A stretch of DNA of 54,604 nucleotides from Candidatus Paraprevotella stercoravium (GTDB lineage: Bacteria; Bacteroidota; Bacteroidia; Bacteroidales; Bacteroidaceae). Each line of letters starts with the position of its first letter. Positions within the stretch are counted from its first letter, which is position 1. The position numbers and the translations under genes are program-made. Positions 9,070 to 18,225 of the stretch are shown piece after piece. Where the stretch lies: positions 1-54,604 of the forward strand of contig CALUIU010000022.1 in NCBI GenBank assembly GCA_944320795.1, written 5' to 3'. A model generated the notes under the pieces. That model worked only from the letters and a program-made list of their open reading frames with translations. It ran no database searches and was not told where the DNA came from.

Positions 9070-9127
9070 AAAAAAATCGCGGGCTCCTGTCATTGATTAC
9101 ACATGACAGGAGCCCGCGATTTTTTTT
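9070..9127. terminator. Bidirectional terminator between ispH and the DUF1573 gene
   Basis: A 24-base perfect stem (9070-9093 with 9103-9126), 9-base loop, with A and T tracts at the two ends. It serves both converging genes. Between the ispH stop and this hairpin lies a short stretch with three near-copies of TCGGGACAAAA and no gene. Confidence 0.93.
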
Positions 9128-9134
9128 ATCGTTA

Positions 9135-10232
9135 TTATTTCTTTTCTTCCGACTTTATTTCCGTACGAATCTTGACTGGAATCATAACCTTCGGAAGAGC
9201 CGGATCATTGGTTATCAGCAATACCCTCGGTTTATTCTTGGCCTTGACCAGATATTTATCCAAAACCGTAATTTTCAACTTGGTTTTACCACCGGCCTCA
9301 ATCTTACGATTGCCCAGACTGACATTGACCGCCTTATTAAATACCTGAATAGTCCGGATTTCCAAAGGAGACTTACCCTGATTCTCAATAGTTATTACAC
9401 CGGTCTTTTTCTTTCTCCAACTCATTTCACCCAGATCCAGAGAGTCGGCAGAAAGCACCATTTTCGGAGCACGTTCCAGTTCGGTTTTTGTCAGTTTGGA
9501 GAAATCAGGAAGCAATACAGCTGAAACAACAATCTCATTATCTTCGCCAATCCGATCTCCCATTTCGCGCGCCAGATAAATATTGGTCTGATTCAGTCCC
9601 ATCTGCTGCAAACGCTTGCTGTCCAATGTCAGCTGTATCTTTCCGATACGTCCTCCGGAAAGTTTCTCCGGCAAATAACGGGCTTCCAAATAAGGGGGAA
9701 GATGCATCAATTGAGGCACATAACTGCTGCGCGAGGTATTAACCACGGCAATCTCCGCCACCGGACGGTCTCCCTTATTGACATTATCAAATTCAATATT
9801 ATTGGTATTCAAGCGAATATTACCTAAATCTATGGGAAACAATCCTTCATAATTGGCCAGTTTGGAAACGACACGTCCTTGCACATGCAAATAGAACGGT
9901 TCCTCTGAAGCATTGGTATATACTTCCACATCCTTCTGAAAAACACCTAGCATCTTGGCATCGTAAACAACCTCTATCTTTCCGGTTTCGCCCGGCGCTA
10001 TAGGGGTTTGAGTCCAGTCTACCGTCGTGCAACCACAGGAAGGATTGATATCAGTGATCAGCAAATCGGACGTACCTGTATTTTCAATCGAGAATTCCGC
10101 CTTACCGGGCATTTTGAACATCAGCTCACCCATATTGGCCACTTCTCGGTCAATTTTCAGTTCCGGTTGTGCCCAAAGCGCGCCTGCCGCCATACAGGCC
10201 AGCCCCCACATGTATATTCTTTTCAAAATCAT
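9135..10232 (-). CDS. DUF1573 domain protein, exported
   Basis: A 365-residue protein with signal peptide (about 1-22, ending ALWAQ). It has two Ig-like DUF1573 repeats: one at about 25-115 with the hallmark SCGCTT and one at about 255-345 (LDLGEMSWRKKKTGVITIENQG). A longer middle segment separates them. DUF1573 proteins are abundant in Bacteroidetes; the fold resembles ASPM-SPD-2-Hydin domains. No enzyme motif is seen. It stands alone with a TATCTTTG box (10253-10260 on the minus strand) and a strong terminator. Periplasmic or surface location is inferred from the signal peptide. Confidence 0.85.
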   Translation of the reverse strand: MILKRIYMWGLACMAAGALWAQPELKIDREVANMGELMFKMPGKAEFSIENTGTSDLLITDINPSCGCTTVDWTQTPIAPGETGKIEVVYDAKMLGVFQKDVEVYTNASEEPFYLHVQGRVVSKLANYEGLFPIDLGNIRLNTNNIEFDNVNKGDRPVAEIAVVNTSRSSYVPQLMHLPPYLEARYLPEKLSGGRIGKIQLTLDSKRLQQMGLNQTNIYLAREMGDRIGEDNEIVVSAVLLPDFSKLTKTELERAPKMVLSADSLDLGEMSWRKKKTGVITIENQGKSPLEIRTIQVFNKAVNVSLGNRKIEAGGKTKLKITVLDKYLVKAKNKPRVLLITNDPALPKVMIPVKIRTEIKSEEKK

Positions 10233-10252
10233 CTTTTTTCTTTTATTTACGG

Positions 10253-10260
10253 CAAAGATA
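10253..10260 (-). promoter_or_regulatory. -7 promoter box for the DUF1573 gene
   Basis: TATCTTTG on the minus strand, 20 bases before the start codon. A CTTG that could serve as the -33 element lies 19 bases further upstream. Confidence 0.55.
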
Positions 10261-10300
10261 AAGATTTTGAGACAGATTACAAGAAATACATTCTATTTTC

Positions 10301-11317
10301 TCACTCCTTAATCTTCTCTAACGTACGTAGAGCCGCTTCCATGCGACGCATCAGATTGCGTTTGTCCGTACGAGGCGAGTACACAAATCCCTCTGATACA
10401 ATCACCTTCCCTTCAGCCGTATCCACACGGGCCAAAGATACAAACGGACCTCCGATACCTCCATGTCGCAGTTCCCAAAGACCGCGCAACTCCCAGGCCT
10501 GACGGTTATCGATCATACGCTCCCGCAGCGACACAATAGGCATATCCTCTTCCCAAGTGGTAGCCATCCACTGATCGGGACGACTGCCGGGAATGTTCTT
10601 TTTCATCACCGAATCACGCTTTTCCACCCAATATACCACATCCGAGAAAGCGGCCTTCGGATCGTATGGGAAGGTATACATCACCAGATTCAGGTCCTTT
10701 TCATTCAGATCGGTAGACGCCCAAAGGAATTGCTCCCGCTGTTTCATGGAGCGCATCTCATCGGGTACACAAATGCGGTAACCGAAGGTTTTGAGAGCCG
10801 CCTGCTCCGTATCACGGTGATAACGCTTCTTCAAGCGCGAAGCTTCCAGATTCAGTTCAGACTCCACAAAGTAATCTACGATCTCCTGACGATGCTTCAT
10901 CAGCACATGTTCCAGACCCTTCAGATCTGGGGACTTAAGTTCTACATATACCTGTGGTTGGGCCTTTACGTTATAAGCCACCGCCAAACGGGGCTTCTCA
11001 AGAGTAGAATCCAATTCGACAAACATGGTGTTGCGCATGGTGGTATACATCTGCACATAATTTTCGGGATACACCCGAAGCATCTTGAACAGGGGTTCGT
11101 GCTGCGGCAGTCCGGGCACACTTCCTTTCAGAACAGCCTGCAAAGAATCTCCCATAGGACTGTTCCACACATTGCGGTCCACCACTAACAACAGTTCATA
11201 AGGAACACCCTTTGACTCGGGCAACACCGCTTTTTTCTTTTCTTCACGACAACTGCCCAAGAGAACCAACATCAGCAAGCCAAGGAATGACTGACTGGTT
11301 ATCTTATATTTTTTCAT
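10301..11317 (-). CDS. DUF4837 family lipoprotein
   Basis: A 338-residue lipoprotein of the Bacteroidetes family DUF4837. I start at MKKYKITS (11317); residues 1-23 form a lipoprotein signal with lipobox LLGSC, so Cys23 should be lipidated. The start ten codons upstream would spoil the signal peptide. The family body follows (YELLLVVDRNVWNSPMGDSL; later GIGGPFVSLARVDT). No catalytic motif is evident. It is third in an operon with the macroglobulin and the phytase-esterase-like protein (26 bases downstream of the latter), which suggests an envelope role. Confidence 0.85.
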   Translation of the reverse strand: MKKYKITSQSFLGLLMLVLLGSCREEKKKAVLPESKGVPYELLLVVDRNVWNSPMGDSLQAVLKGSVPGLPQHEPLFKMLRVYPENYVQMYTTMRNTMFVELDSTLEKPRLAVAYNVKAQPQVYVELKSPDLKGLEHVLMKHRQEIVDYFVESELNLEASRLKKRYHRDTEQAALKTFGYRICVPDEMRSMKQREQFLWASTDLNEKDLNLVMYTFPYDPKAAFSDVVYWVEKRDSVMKKNIPGSRPDQWMATTWEEDMPIVSLRERMIDNRQAWELRGLWELRHGGIGGPFVSLARVDTAEGKVIVSEGFVYSPRTDKRNLMRRMEAALRTLEKIKE

Positions 11318-11343
11318 ATTCTTGAAGTTTTTAAGGTTTGGAA

Positions 11344-12393
11344 TCATTCGGTAACAGAGGGAAGAACCAGCACACGCAAATAGTCCTTCAAATGAAACAG
11401 GCGGTTACCGGCACCACTTTGAGCATCGCACAGAAGCAATACAGTCTGTCGGCCGTCCGGCAAACGGATACCGGCAGCCATTCCCTCATAATTGGCCAGA
11501 CGGTAGGAAAAAGGATTCAGGCGGGTGCGAAACGATACCACGAGAGTTTTTTCTACTTCTCCTCCCTCGGCCTCTAACAGACTTTGTGGATCTACACGAT
11601 AGATTTTATGGTTTACCCAGCTGCGCAGATAGTTCTTACTGACAAAAAACTCCCGTTCCAAAACCAACAGACCGTAATCGGGAAGCGAAAGCATTTCCGA
11701 CACACCAAAGCAATAAGTGCGACCGGCACTGCGCGCCTGAGGTTTATCCGTGCGGTAACGGCCAGCCAGACGGTGCCCCCCCTCGGTATTCAGACGATAG
11801 ACCGGTAGCAGAACCGATTCACGTCTGGTAAATCCCGCAGGATCTCCGTCGGTACGCAGCACATTTTCCGTACAGGTCCAGATACAGGCGTTTGCCGTAT
11901 CTGCGGTCAGGGACTCAAAACCGTAATTGGCATGGATCTGCTGTGGAGAGGCTTCTCCATCAAATGTCCAGGAATCATGTAACGGACGACCGGACAAATC
12001 ATAATCTCGAATGACCTGTTCTTGCTCCGAGGCCAGCAGCAGACAGTTCTTTTCGGGCCACCAGCTTACGGCCTCCAGATCAAGACGAGGACGATCGCCG
12101 CAGTCCTGTAAAACTACCCGCCGCACCTGCTCCACCTGCAACACCTTTCCGGTGAGTGAGTCCTGCCGGATGCGCCACAGGACAAAAGCGTTCTGTTTGT
12201 CATTGACTACCGCATAAAGCCCATTGCCCAAGGCCGTGATTCCGCTGTAATCGCCGGACGGAATGTTCCAGCGGGCCAGATTGTATGTTCCGGCCCAAGC
12301 CGCTTTTCCGGAAACGGCCCCGGCTGTGCCACTGAATCCCGCAAAAAACAGAAACGACAGCAAAAAACGAATCGTATATTTTCTTTTATTCAT
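11344..12393 (-). CDS. Esterase-like activity of phytase domain protein
   Basis: A 349-residue exported protein: signal peptide (about 1-26), then a beta-propeller-like body of the 'esterase-like activity of phytase' family. Family landmarks are SGITALGNGLYAVVND near the start, LDLEAVSWWPEKN, a GFESLTAD segment and NYEGMA near the end, where conserved acidic residues sit. Its ATG overlaps the macroglobulin stop by 8 bases, so translation is coupled. Enzymatic substrate is unknown; family membership alone does not prove phytase activity. Confidence 0.82.
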   Translation of the reverse strand: MNKRKYTIRFLLSFLFFAGFSGTAGAVSGKAAWAGTYNLARWNIPSGDYSGITALGNGLYAVVNDKQNAFVLWRIRQDSLTGKVLQVEQVRRVVLQDCGDRPRLDLEAVSWWPEKNCLLLASEQEQVIRDYDLSGRPLHDSWTFDGEASPQQIHANYGFESLTADTANACIWTCTENVLRTDGDPAGFTRRESVLLPVYRLNTEGGHRLAGRYRTDKPQARSAGRTYCFGVSEMLSLPDYGLLVLEREFFVSKNYLRSWVNHKIYRVDPQSLLEAEGGEVEKTLVVSFRTRLNPFSYRLANYEGMAAGIRLPDGRQTVLLLCDAQSGAGNRLFHLKDYLRVLVLPSVTE

Positions 12394-15300
12394 TTACATG
12401 TATTCTCTTGCCGGGCAGATAGGTTCTGAACTCCGGCGCATAATAACTCTGTAATTCGGCACCTCCATGCAGATAAGTTCCGCTGAACTGTACGCGGTAG
12501 GGAACTTCCAGAACATAATTGCCTTTCTGCAGATGATCAAAGTAGAGCAGCATCCCATCTTCCTCCAAAGACAGATAGTATCCCGCTCCCTGCATGGAAC
12601 GATAACCCGAAGTAACCCAAACTGGCTGACAGCAAGCCGCCGAATTGATATGAAGCAGCATATAGTCGTAGTCACGGTCAGCCCGGATCATGTAAACCGC
12701 CTTCATCTCTTCTCCCACGGTCAGAGTATCGGGCAGGCGACTGATCTCTACCGACAAGGCGCCCCACTCTTTCTGCTCCCGCACAATCTGATCGGGCGAC
12801 AGTTCGTATTGCGTATAAGCGGTACCCCAGGTCAGATGGTCGTCCTGCTTCTTCACGGTAAGAGCCTCCGGAGTGGAAGTTGTTTTATCCAACGGCAGTA
12901 TATAGCGCATCACCGGCAGATCTGCAGACGAAGCGTCAACCGGCTGCGTTGTGGAAGCGGTATGCAGCACCAAAGAATCGGATACAGAAGCGATATTCTC
13001 AGAAGATTTGTCCTGCAACAGGGCCTGTACAGCACATGCGGACAGATAGTTATTGTCCCAACCTTGAATACGCTTCTGCAACAGCACCCACTGCTGCATG
13101 CCCTGTATCCGCTCTATCTGTTCGGGCTGTAAGGCGCGGAACATACCCAATGCCGCCAGATGTAGCAGCAGGCGCTGTTCACCCGCAGCAGATCCCCAAA
13201 AGGCGGTGTCGAAATAACGGCAACCCAAAGAATCAGTAACCAGATGCTCGGCAACAGAATTCATGCAGGCAAGGGCTTCCTTGTCGCGTCCGTAGGCATA
13301 TAGCGTGCGAGCGGCAGCAATCTTCCGCATATAAGGCAAAGTGGCGCTCTGCCGGGCCAGTCCGTCCACAGCGTCTTTCACCGAAGGATCTTCCAATGCC
13401 TTATCAGCTCCTAAATGACAGGCGACCAACCACAAGAAATCGGTTTCGTCGGGTGTCGGAGTCAGGCGCAAAGGTTCGGGAACAACAGCGCCATTGCGGA
13501 AATTCTTCTGCAGATAAAGGAAGGCACGGTCGCGCAACAGTTGTTCCTTGCGGTCCAGTTCCTGATCAGACAAAGCCGTGCTGTATGGGCGCAGAGTTTC
13601 CAACAGATTCAAAATCCGTACGGTTACCGAATAACGCCCACGCAAACCGGGCATCCAGGAGAATGATCCGTCAACTTGTTGGCAAGATAAAAGACGGTCG
13701 AGCAATTGACGGCGCTGCGCGTTTACCTTCTCCGGCGAACCGGATGCGGCATACAGTCCCTCCAGACGGGCACCAGACTCTTCATAATCCTTGCTCCACG
13801 GAGTTTCTTCCCACAAGCGGGAATTCAGACGGCGCATCCACTTCCACCATTCATCTTCCTGACGGATATATTGCGGATCGCTCCATCGGTTCAGCCATTG
13901 CTGTATTTGCGGACGAGTTTTCAACAGATGGGCAGAACAAACCGCGGCATAATAGGCGGCAGCAGTCTCCTCGGCCCCCCGACCTTCTGAGCTCTGTAAC
14001 AAAGGCAATACCTGAACAGCCGCAAAAAGCGGATCGGTATAATATTCCAGGAACCAGGAAGACGGCGCGATTCCCTGGCGGCTGTACATATCCTGTCCAG
14101 ACAAAGTGATGCGATGATTACCACTGCCTTCCAAGACGAACGGACGGGCATAAGTCACCGGAACGGTTTGCGGGAGCACATAAAGTTCCTGCTGCTCGCC
14201 ATCGGCATGATGCTGTCCGTCAGCCAAAATACGACAAATCAATTTGCGGCCACCTTCCTGCGGACTAAAGGTAAAGGCATATTGTGCCGATTCTCCTCCA
14301 GCCACACGGAACGGCTGTTCCTGACGAAAGACCACAGAATCGGTTTCCGCGTCACGGATTTCCAAAGTCAGCTGTCCCCGGTCTTCCTCCTCGGACAGAT
14401 TAGTCAGCGTGGTCTGCAAACGGGCCTGATCACCGACATTCAGATAAGCCGGACGGAAGAGCTGAGCCATCAGTTTCTGCTGCGTTACCACAGTAGTATC
14501 CAATTGGCAATAAGTCATATCCTTCGTATAGGCTACTCCTAACAGACGCCAACGGGTCAAAGCCTCGGGAACGACAAACGACAGACGGACCTTTCCTTCT
14601 TCGTCCGTATTCAGTTCGGCATTGAAATAGGCTGTTTCCTGCAGATTCTTACGGACTGCCGGATGTGTTTCCAACGAAGGTGCGGCCGCCATATCCATAG
14701 CGACTTCATTTTCTGCGACTACAGCCTCAGCCAACATTTTCGGACTGGCCATACGGCAGGTAGACACAGCACCATTAGTCTGATAAAGCATCTTCGCATT
14801 CTTAACCATACCTCCACCGGTAGCAAATCCCAAGAGTCTGAGATTCAGATCAGACCAGCTTTCCACAGGCTGTAATTCATGTTTCCACGGGAAATTGATG
14901 CCGAAGCTGGTTACAGACAAGTAACGACTGCTCCAGTAAGGCATGGCCAGATAAGGAACCGTCGGGAGTGAAAGTCTCCAATAATGTCTGCGGATGGCAT
15001 CGAGCGAGGCATCATAGAGCGTAAAGAAGCAACGGGCCGACACGGGTTCACCTTTGGAATCGGTCAGTTGCAGCGTCCATTCCTCACGGGCACCGGGTGT
15101 AAGTTTATCCCGGAAAGTATGCCATTTGTATTGCAATCGCGAGTTTTCAATGCGACGGTTGATACGTATATCACGGGTATAGACCTCATTATCCTTGACA
15201 AAAGCCAGATGCAAAGTGGCCCCTTGACCATAAACCGACTGATATGGAAGCTGCAACGTAAAGAGTGAATCACTGAATTCCATCACGTTACGTTCCTGTA

Positions 15301-18016
15301 TCTTACCGTTATAACATAATGTATAATATAAGGTGACATCCCGTTCCGAAGAACCAATCTCACATTTAAAAGGATTGCTTTCCGTAAAATCGGGCTGCAC
15401 CGTGCGGAACCAGAATGCAGTATCTACCGGCACACGAGTGTCCTTTGGAGAATATACAAGAACCGGACTGGATGCCTTCAGCGTATCGTTTTCAATGACC
15501 GAATTGGCCTTCAGGATATATCGTCCGGACGGAAGCCCCTGCAATCCTTCTAACGGGAATTCCTTATTGGCAATGTATTTGCCGGTGGCCTGCACCATAG
15601 TAGCGGAAGAAGCACCTTCTGCCGGCTCGAGATGATAAAAGACTGTACCTGGCAACAATTCACGACGGGTATTCTCCAGATGGAAACACACCAACTCTGC
15701 AGAATCACGGTTCAGCACCTCGGGCACTTGAATCGAAAGTGTATTGCGAAGCGTAACCAACTGAAGATAAGCGGTCTGTTCGGCCTGTTCGCCCGACGGA
15801 TGCAGAGCCGTACAAGTTATGCTGGCCGGATAGGAATATTCCGGTTTGTCCGGATCGGGCGAAACACCCACCGGGAAAGAAAAACAGAAACGGCCGGAGG
15901 CATCAGTCTGAAGAGTATCATTTTGCGGCAGCGTTTCTTCCCAGCCCGGTTTATGGGGATTGCTCATCCGGAACTGTGCCGTAACGCGGGTATTGGCTGC
16001 CGGTGATCCGTTGTAATTGCGCACGGTACCGGATACATGAAGCGTATCTCCCCAGGCTTTGGGGGACAGGTTGGTCTGATCCAAAACGATTTCAAAATGC
16101 GGACGGGTGTATTCTTCCACAGAGAAGGTTTCTGAAACCTCTCCCACCCGAACACGATAACTGCCGTTTGCCCCCTGCAAAGGAAGTTGATAATCCATAC
16201 GCCATGATCCCCAGGCATCGGTACGCACGCTGTCACGATGCACTTCCTTGCCGGAGACATCATAAACCGACAAAGGCAACAGCGTATCAGGCACAACCAT
16301 ACAGGCGGAATCACGACGTTTGTTGACAACTCCGGCTAGATGAACGGTCTGTCCCGGACGATACAAGGAACGATCCGTATATATCTCTCCCCAAAACTCT
16401 GTGGTCTGAGGCACAGTAAACCGCCCCTTGCTCATTGGATCCAACCACGTGGTATCTCCTTGCCAATTGGCATAGATCTTATATTGTTTGAAATTGGAAA
16501 TATCCATAGATGCCCGTCCGCACTCATCGGTATAAGCTTCCATGCGGAGCTGCTTGTCTTCCTCGAGTGACGGGGACAGTACTTCTACCTTTGCACCCGA
16601 ACGGGGGGCACCGCTACGCGCATCGGTTACCACAACATCCAACATTCGACCATCGGGCTCAGCCAAAGAAAAAACACGCAATGCGGAAGACTGGAAGAAA
16701 CGGCATTCCTGCTGGGTACCTTCCGGAGAACGGACCGTAAAATATAAGGCATAGTGACCGATTTCAGGTACTGTCCAGGAAAGCGTATCGCGCATATATT
16801 CATAAGGCGAAGGTTCTTCTTTCAAAGACAGCTTGCGGGTTTCCAACAATTCCCCCTGTTTTTGCAGCATTTTCCCAACCTTTTCAAACGGTTGGCGGGT
16901 CAAAGTATCCTGCAAACTTTGGGGAATCCGATAAATCCGGCACTCCACATCACGGATGTTACGATGCGCCAAAGTCCAGGAAATGGTATCACCGGGATAA
17001 CCAGTTTCATCAACAACCCAACTCAGATAAGGCTGACTCAGGCTTTTCAGTTCATTTTTCAGGGCAGAAATACGCCGATAACGAGGATAACGCTCCAAGG
17101 CTGTTTGCAGAAGGCGCACTTTCTCCGGATTACTGAAGTCCATCTGCGAAGCGCGCAAATAGGCCTCAGCCACAGAAGGTTGATCAGCAAATCGTTGCAT
17201 TACGTCAGCATAAGCCTGATATTCTGCGCTCTGGAAGAGCAAAGAATCACGATTCTTCTCTTGCCAGCTAATGTTTGTCTGCGAAAGGTTCTGAATGGAA
17301 TCCAGTACAAAATACAGTTCGGCTTCGCGATTCTGCTTCTGGCGATAAACAGAAAGTATCTTGCAGACAGTTTCCTGACGGAGTGCTCTATCCGCCCCCA
17401 AACGGTTCATCCCCGCCAAGGCTCTCCGTCCGATCAGATGAAGCAGATCCTGTCCCAGGAAACGGTCGGCCGTCCCGGGTTTTACCAAAGGCAGGTAATC
17501 ATTCAGACGAACGCTACTCAAAGCCTGCGGATCGGCCAAAGAAAGTGTATAATAATAAAGAGCTCTTTTCCGATAATCCTTGCGGCTCCAATATTCCAAG
17601 GGCAGACTATCGGCTTCAGCCCAGGAAATCCACGGACCGCGATATTCATTATTCAGACAGATCTCGGCGGCAAATGAAGCGTAAACCGCACGCTCGGCCG
17701 GAGTCTGCGCCTCGGCAACCCGACGCTCCAACTCCGGAAAATCCATATAAAAACTGTCCGGACTGATCTGCTGACGCAAGGAAGCCGCTGCCAGAAAAGC
17801 AGCCATTTCCTGATTCCGGTTGTTCGCACGCTTTGCCTTGGCCTGGATTTTAGCCACAACATTTCCGGCAGAAGCCGGAAATCCCTGCTCCTGATAGCGA
17901 AAAACCTGTTTCCATAAACGGTCGTAACGACGCGCCTGCACCGGCTGAAATATTAGAAAAGATGCCAGCAAAGCGCTTGCACAAGAATATAGTCCTATAT
18001 TACCGAATGTTTTCAT
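12386..18016 (-). CDS. Alpha-2-macroglobulin family protein without thioester
   Basis: An 1876-residue bacterial alpha-2-macroglobulin. I start at MKTFGNIGLYS (18016), which gives a signal peptide ending VQARR; the frame extends upstream to 18085, but the TACCTTTG box at 18061-18068 would lie inside it. In order: a helical N-terminal region, MG1/MG2-type beta domains (YRPGQTVHLAGVV about 560), further MG domains, the A2M core (TRWRLLGVAY about 1160), and an alpha/alpha-toroid C-terminal part. At the usual CxEQ thioester position (about 1340) it reads SSEGRGAEETAAAYYA, without the cysteine. It may bind proteases without covalent trapping, or be structural. First gene of a three-gene operon. 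Confidence 0.9.
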   Translation of the reverse strand: MKTFGNIGLYSCASALLASFLIFQPVQARRYDRLWKQVFRYQEQGFPASAGNVVAKIQAKAKRANNRNQEMAAFLAAASLRQQISPDSFYMDFPELERRVAEAQTPAERAVYASFAAEICLNNEYRGPWISWAEADSLPLEYWSRKDYRKRALYYYTLSLADPQALSSVRLNDYLPLVKPGTADRFLGQDLLHLIGRRALAGMNRLGADRALRQETVCKILSVYRQKQNREAELYFVLDSIQNLSQTNISWQEKNRDSLLFQSAEYQAYADVMQRFADQPSVAEAYLRASQMDFSNPEKVRLLQTALERYPRYRRISALKNELKSLSQPYLSWVVDETGYPGDTISWTLAHRNIRDVECRIYRIPQSLQDTLTRQPFEKVGKMLQKQGELLETRKLSLKEEPSPYEYMRDTLSWTVPEIGHYALYFTVRSPEGTQQECRFFQSSALRVFSLAEPDGRMLDVVVTDARSGAPRSGAKVEVLSPSLEEDKQLRMEAYTDECGRASMDISNFKQYKIYANWQGDTTWLDPMSKGRFTVPQTTEFWGEIYTDRSLYRPGQTVHLAGVVNKRRDSACMVVPDTLLPLSVYDVSGKEVHRDSVRTDAWGSWRMDYQLPLQGANGSYRVRVGEVSETFSVEEYTRPHFEIVLDQTNLSPKAWGDTLHVSGTVRNYNGSPAANTRVTAQFRMSNPHKPGWEETLPQNDTLQTDASGRFCFSFPVGVSPDPDKPEYSYPASITCTALHPSGEQAEQTAYLQLVTLRNTLSIQVPEVLNRDSAELVCFHLENTRRELLPGTVFYHLEPAEGASSATMVQATGKYIANKEFPLEGLQGLPSGRYILKANSVIENDTLKASSPVLVYSPKDTRVPVDTAFWFRTVQPDFTESNPFKCEIGSSERDVTLYYTLCYNGKIQERNVMEFSDSLFTLQLPYQSVYGQGATLHLAFVKDNEVYTRDIRINRRIENSRLQYKWHTFRDKLTPGAREEWTLQLTDSKGEPVSARCFFTLYDASLDAIRRHYWRLSLPTVPYLAMPYWSSRYLSVTSFGINFPWKHELQPVESWSDLNLRLLGFATGGGMVKNAKMLYQTNGAVSTCRMASPKMLAEAVVAENEVAMDMAAAPSLETHPAVRKNLQETAYFNAELNTDEEGKVRLSFVVPEALTRWRLLGVAYTKDMTYCQLDTTVVTQQKLMAQLFRPAYLNVGDQARLQTTLTNLSEEEDRGQLTLEIRDAETDSVVFRQEQPFRVAGGESAQYAFTFSPQEGGRKLICRILADGQHHADGEQQELYVLPQTVPVTYARPFVLEGSGNHRITLSGQDMYSRQGIAPSSWFLEYYTDPLFAAVQVLPLLQSSEGRGAEETAAAYYAAVCSAHLLKTRPQIQQWLNRWSDPQYIRQEDEWWKWMRRLNSRLWEETPWSKDYEESGARLEGLYAASGSPEKVNAQRRQLLDRLLSCQQVDGSFSWMPGLRGRYSVTVRILNLLETLRPYSTALSDQELDRKEQLLRDRAFLYLQKNFRNGAVVPEPLRLTPTPDETDFLWLVACHLGADKALEDPSVKDAVDGLARQSATLPYMRKIAAARTLYAYGRDKEALACMNSVAEHLVTDSLGCRYFDTAFWGSAAGEQRLLLHLAALGMFRALQPEQIERIQGMQQWVLLQKRIQGWDNNYLSACAVQALLQDKSSENIASVSDSLVLHTASTTQPVDASSADLPVMRYILPLDKTTSTPEALTVKKQDDHLTWGTAYTQYELSPDQIVREQKEWGALSVEISRLPDTLTVGEEMKAVYMIRADRDYDYMLLHINSAACCQPVWVTSGYRSMQGAGYYLSLEEDGMLLYFDHLQKGNYVLEVPYRVQFSGTYLHGGAELQSYYAPEFRTYLPGKRIHVNE

Positions 18017-18060
18017 AAGCCAGATTTTTTCAAGATAATTAGACAAATACAGGTCGTAAA

Positions 18061-18068
18061 CAAAGGTA
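18061..18068 (-). promoter_or_regulatory. -7 promoter box for the macroglobulin operon
   Basis: TACCTTTG on the minus strand, 44 bases before the chosen start codon; it decides against the longer frame. Confidence 0.5.
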
Positions 18069-18163
18069 TTTAAAATATCGGACAAAAGACGCTTTTTAAT
18101 TACTTTTTATCATATCGTAAATATAAAGTCACCGCTAATTACGGATTACGGTGACTGATAAAA

Positions 18164-18195
18164 AAATTCCTCTACCCGGCAAGGCAGAGGAATTT
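18164..18195 (-). terminator. Terminator of the phosphate transporter gene
   Basis: A 10-base stem (18164-18173 with 18186-18195), followed on the minus strand by T residues. A second hairpin (18127-18134 with 18149-18156) follows it and may add strength. Confidence 0.8.
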
Positions 18196-18225
18196 ACCAA
18201 ACTTAGTTCCTATATTTAACCCCCA

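Noticed and set aside
10463-11188. 241-codon open frame antisense to the DUF4837 gene
   Set aside because: The lipoprotein frame has a clean lipobox and family match; the antisense frame has neither.
16754-17677. 307-codon open frame antisense to the macroglobulin gene
   Set aside because: Same explanation; composition is that of a mirrored coding sequence and no start signal is seen.
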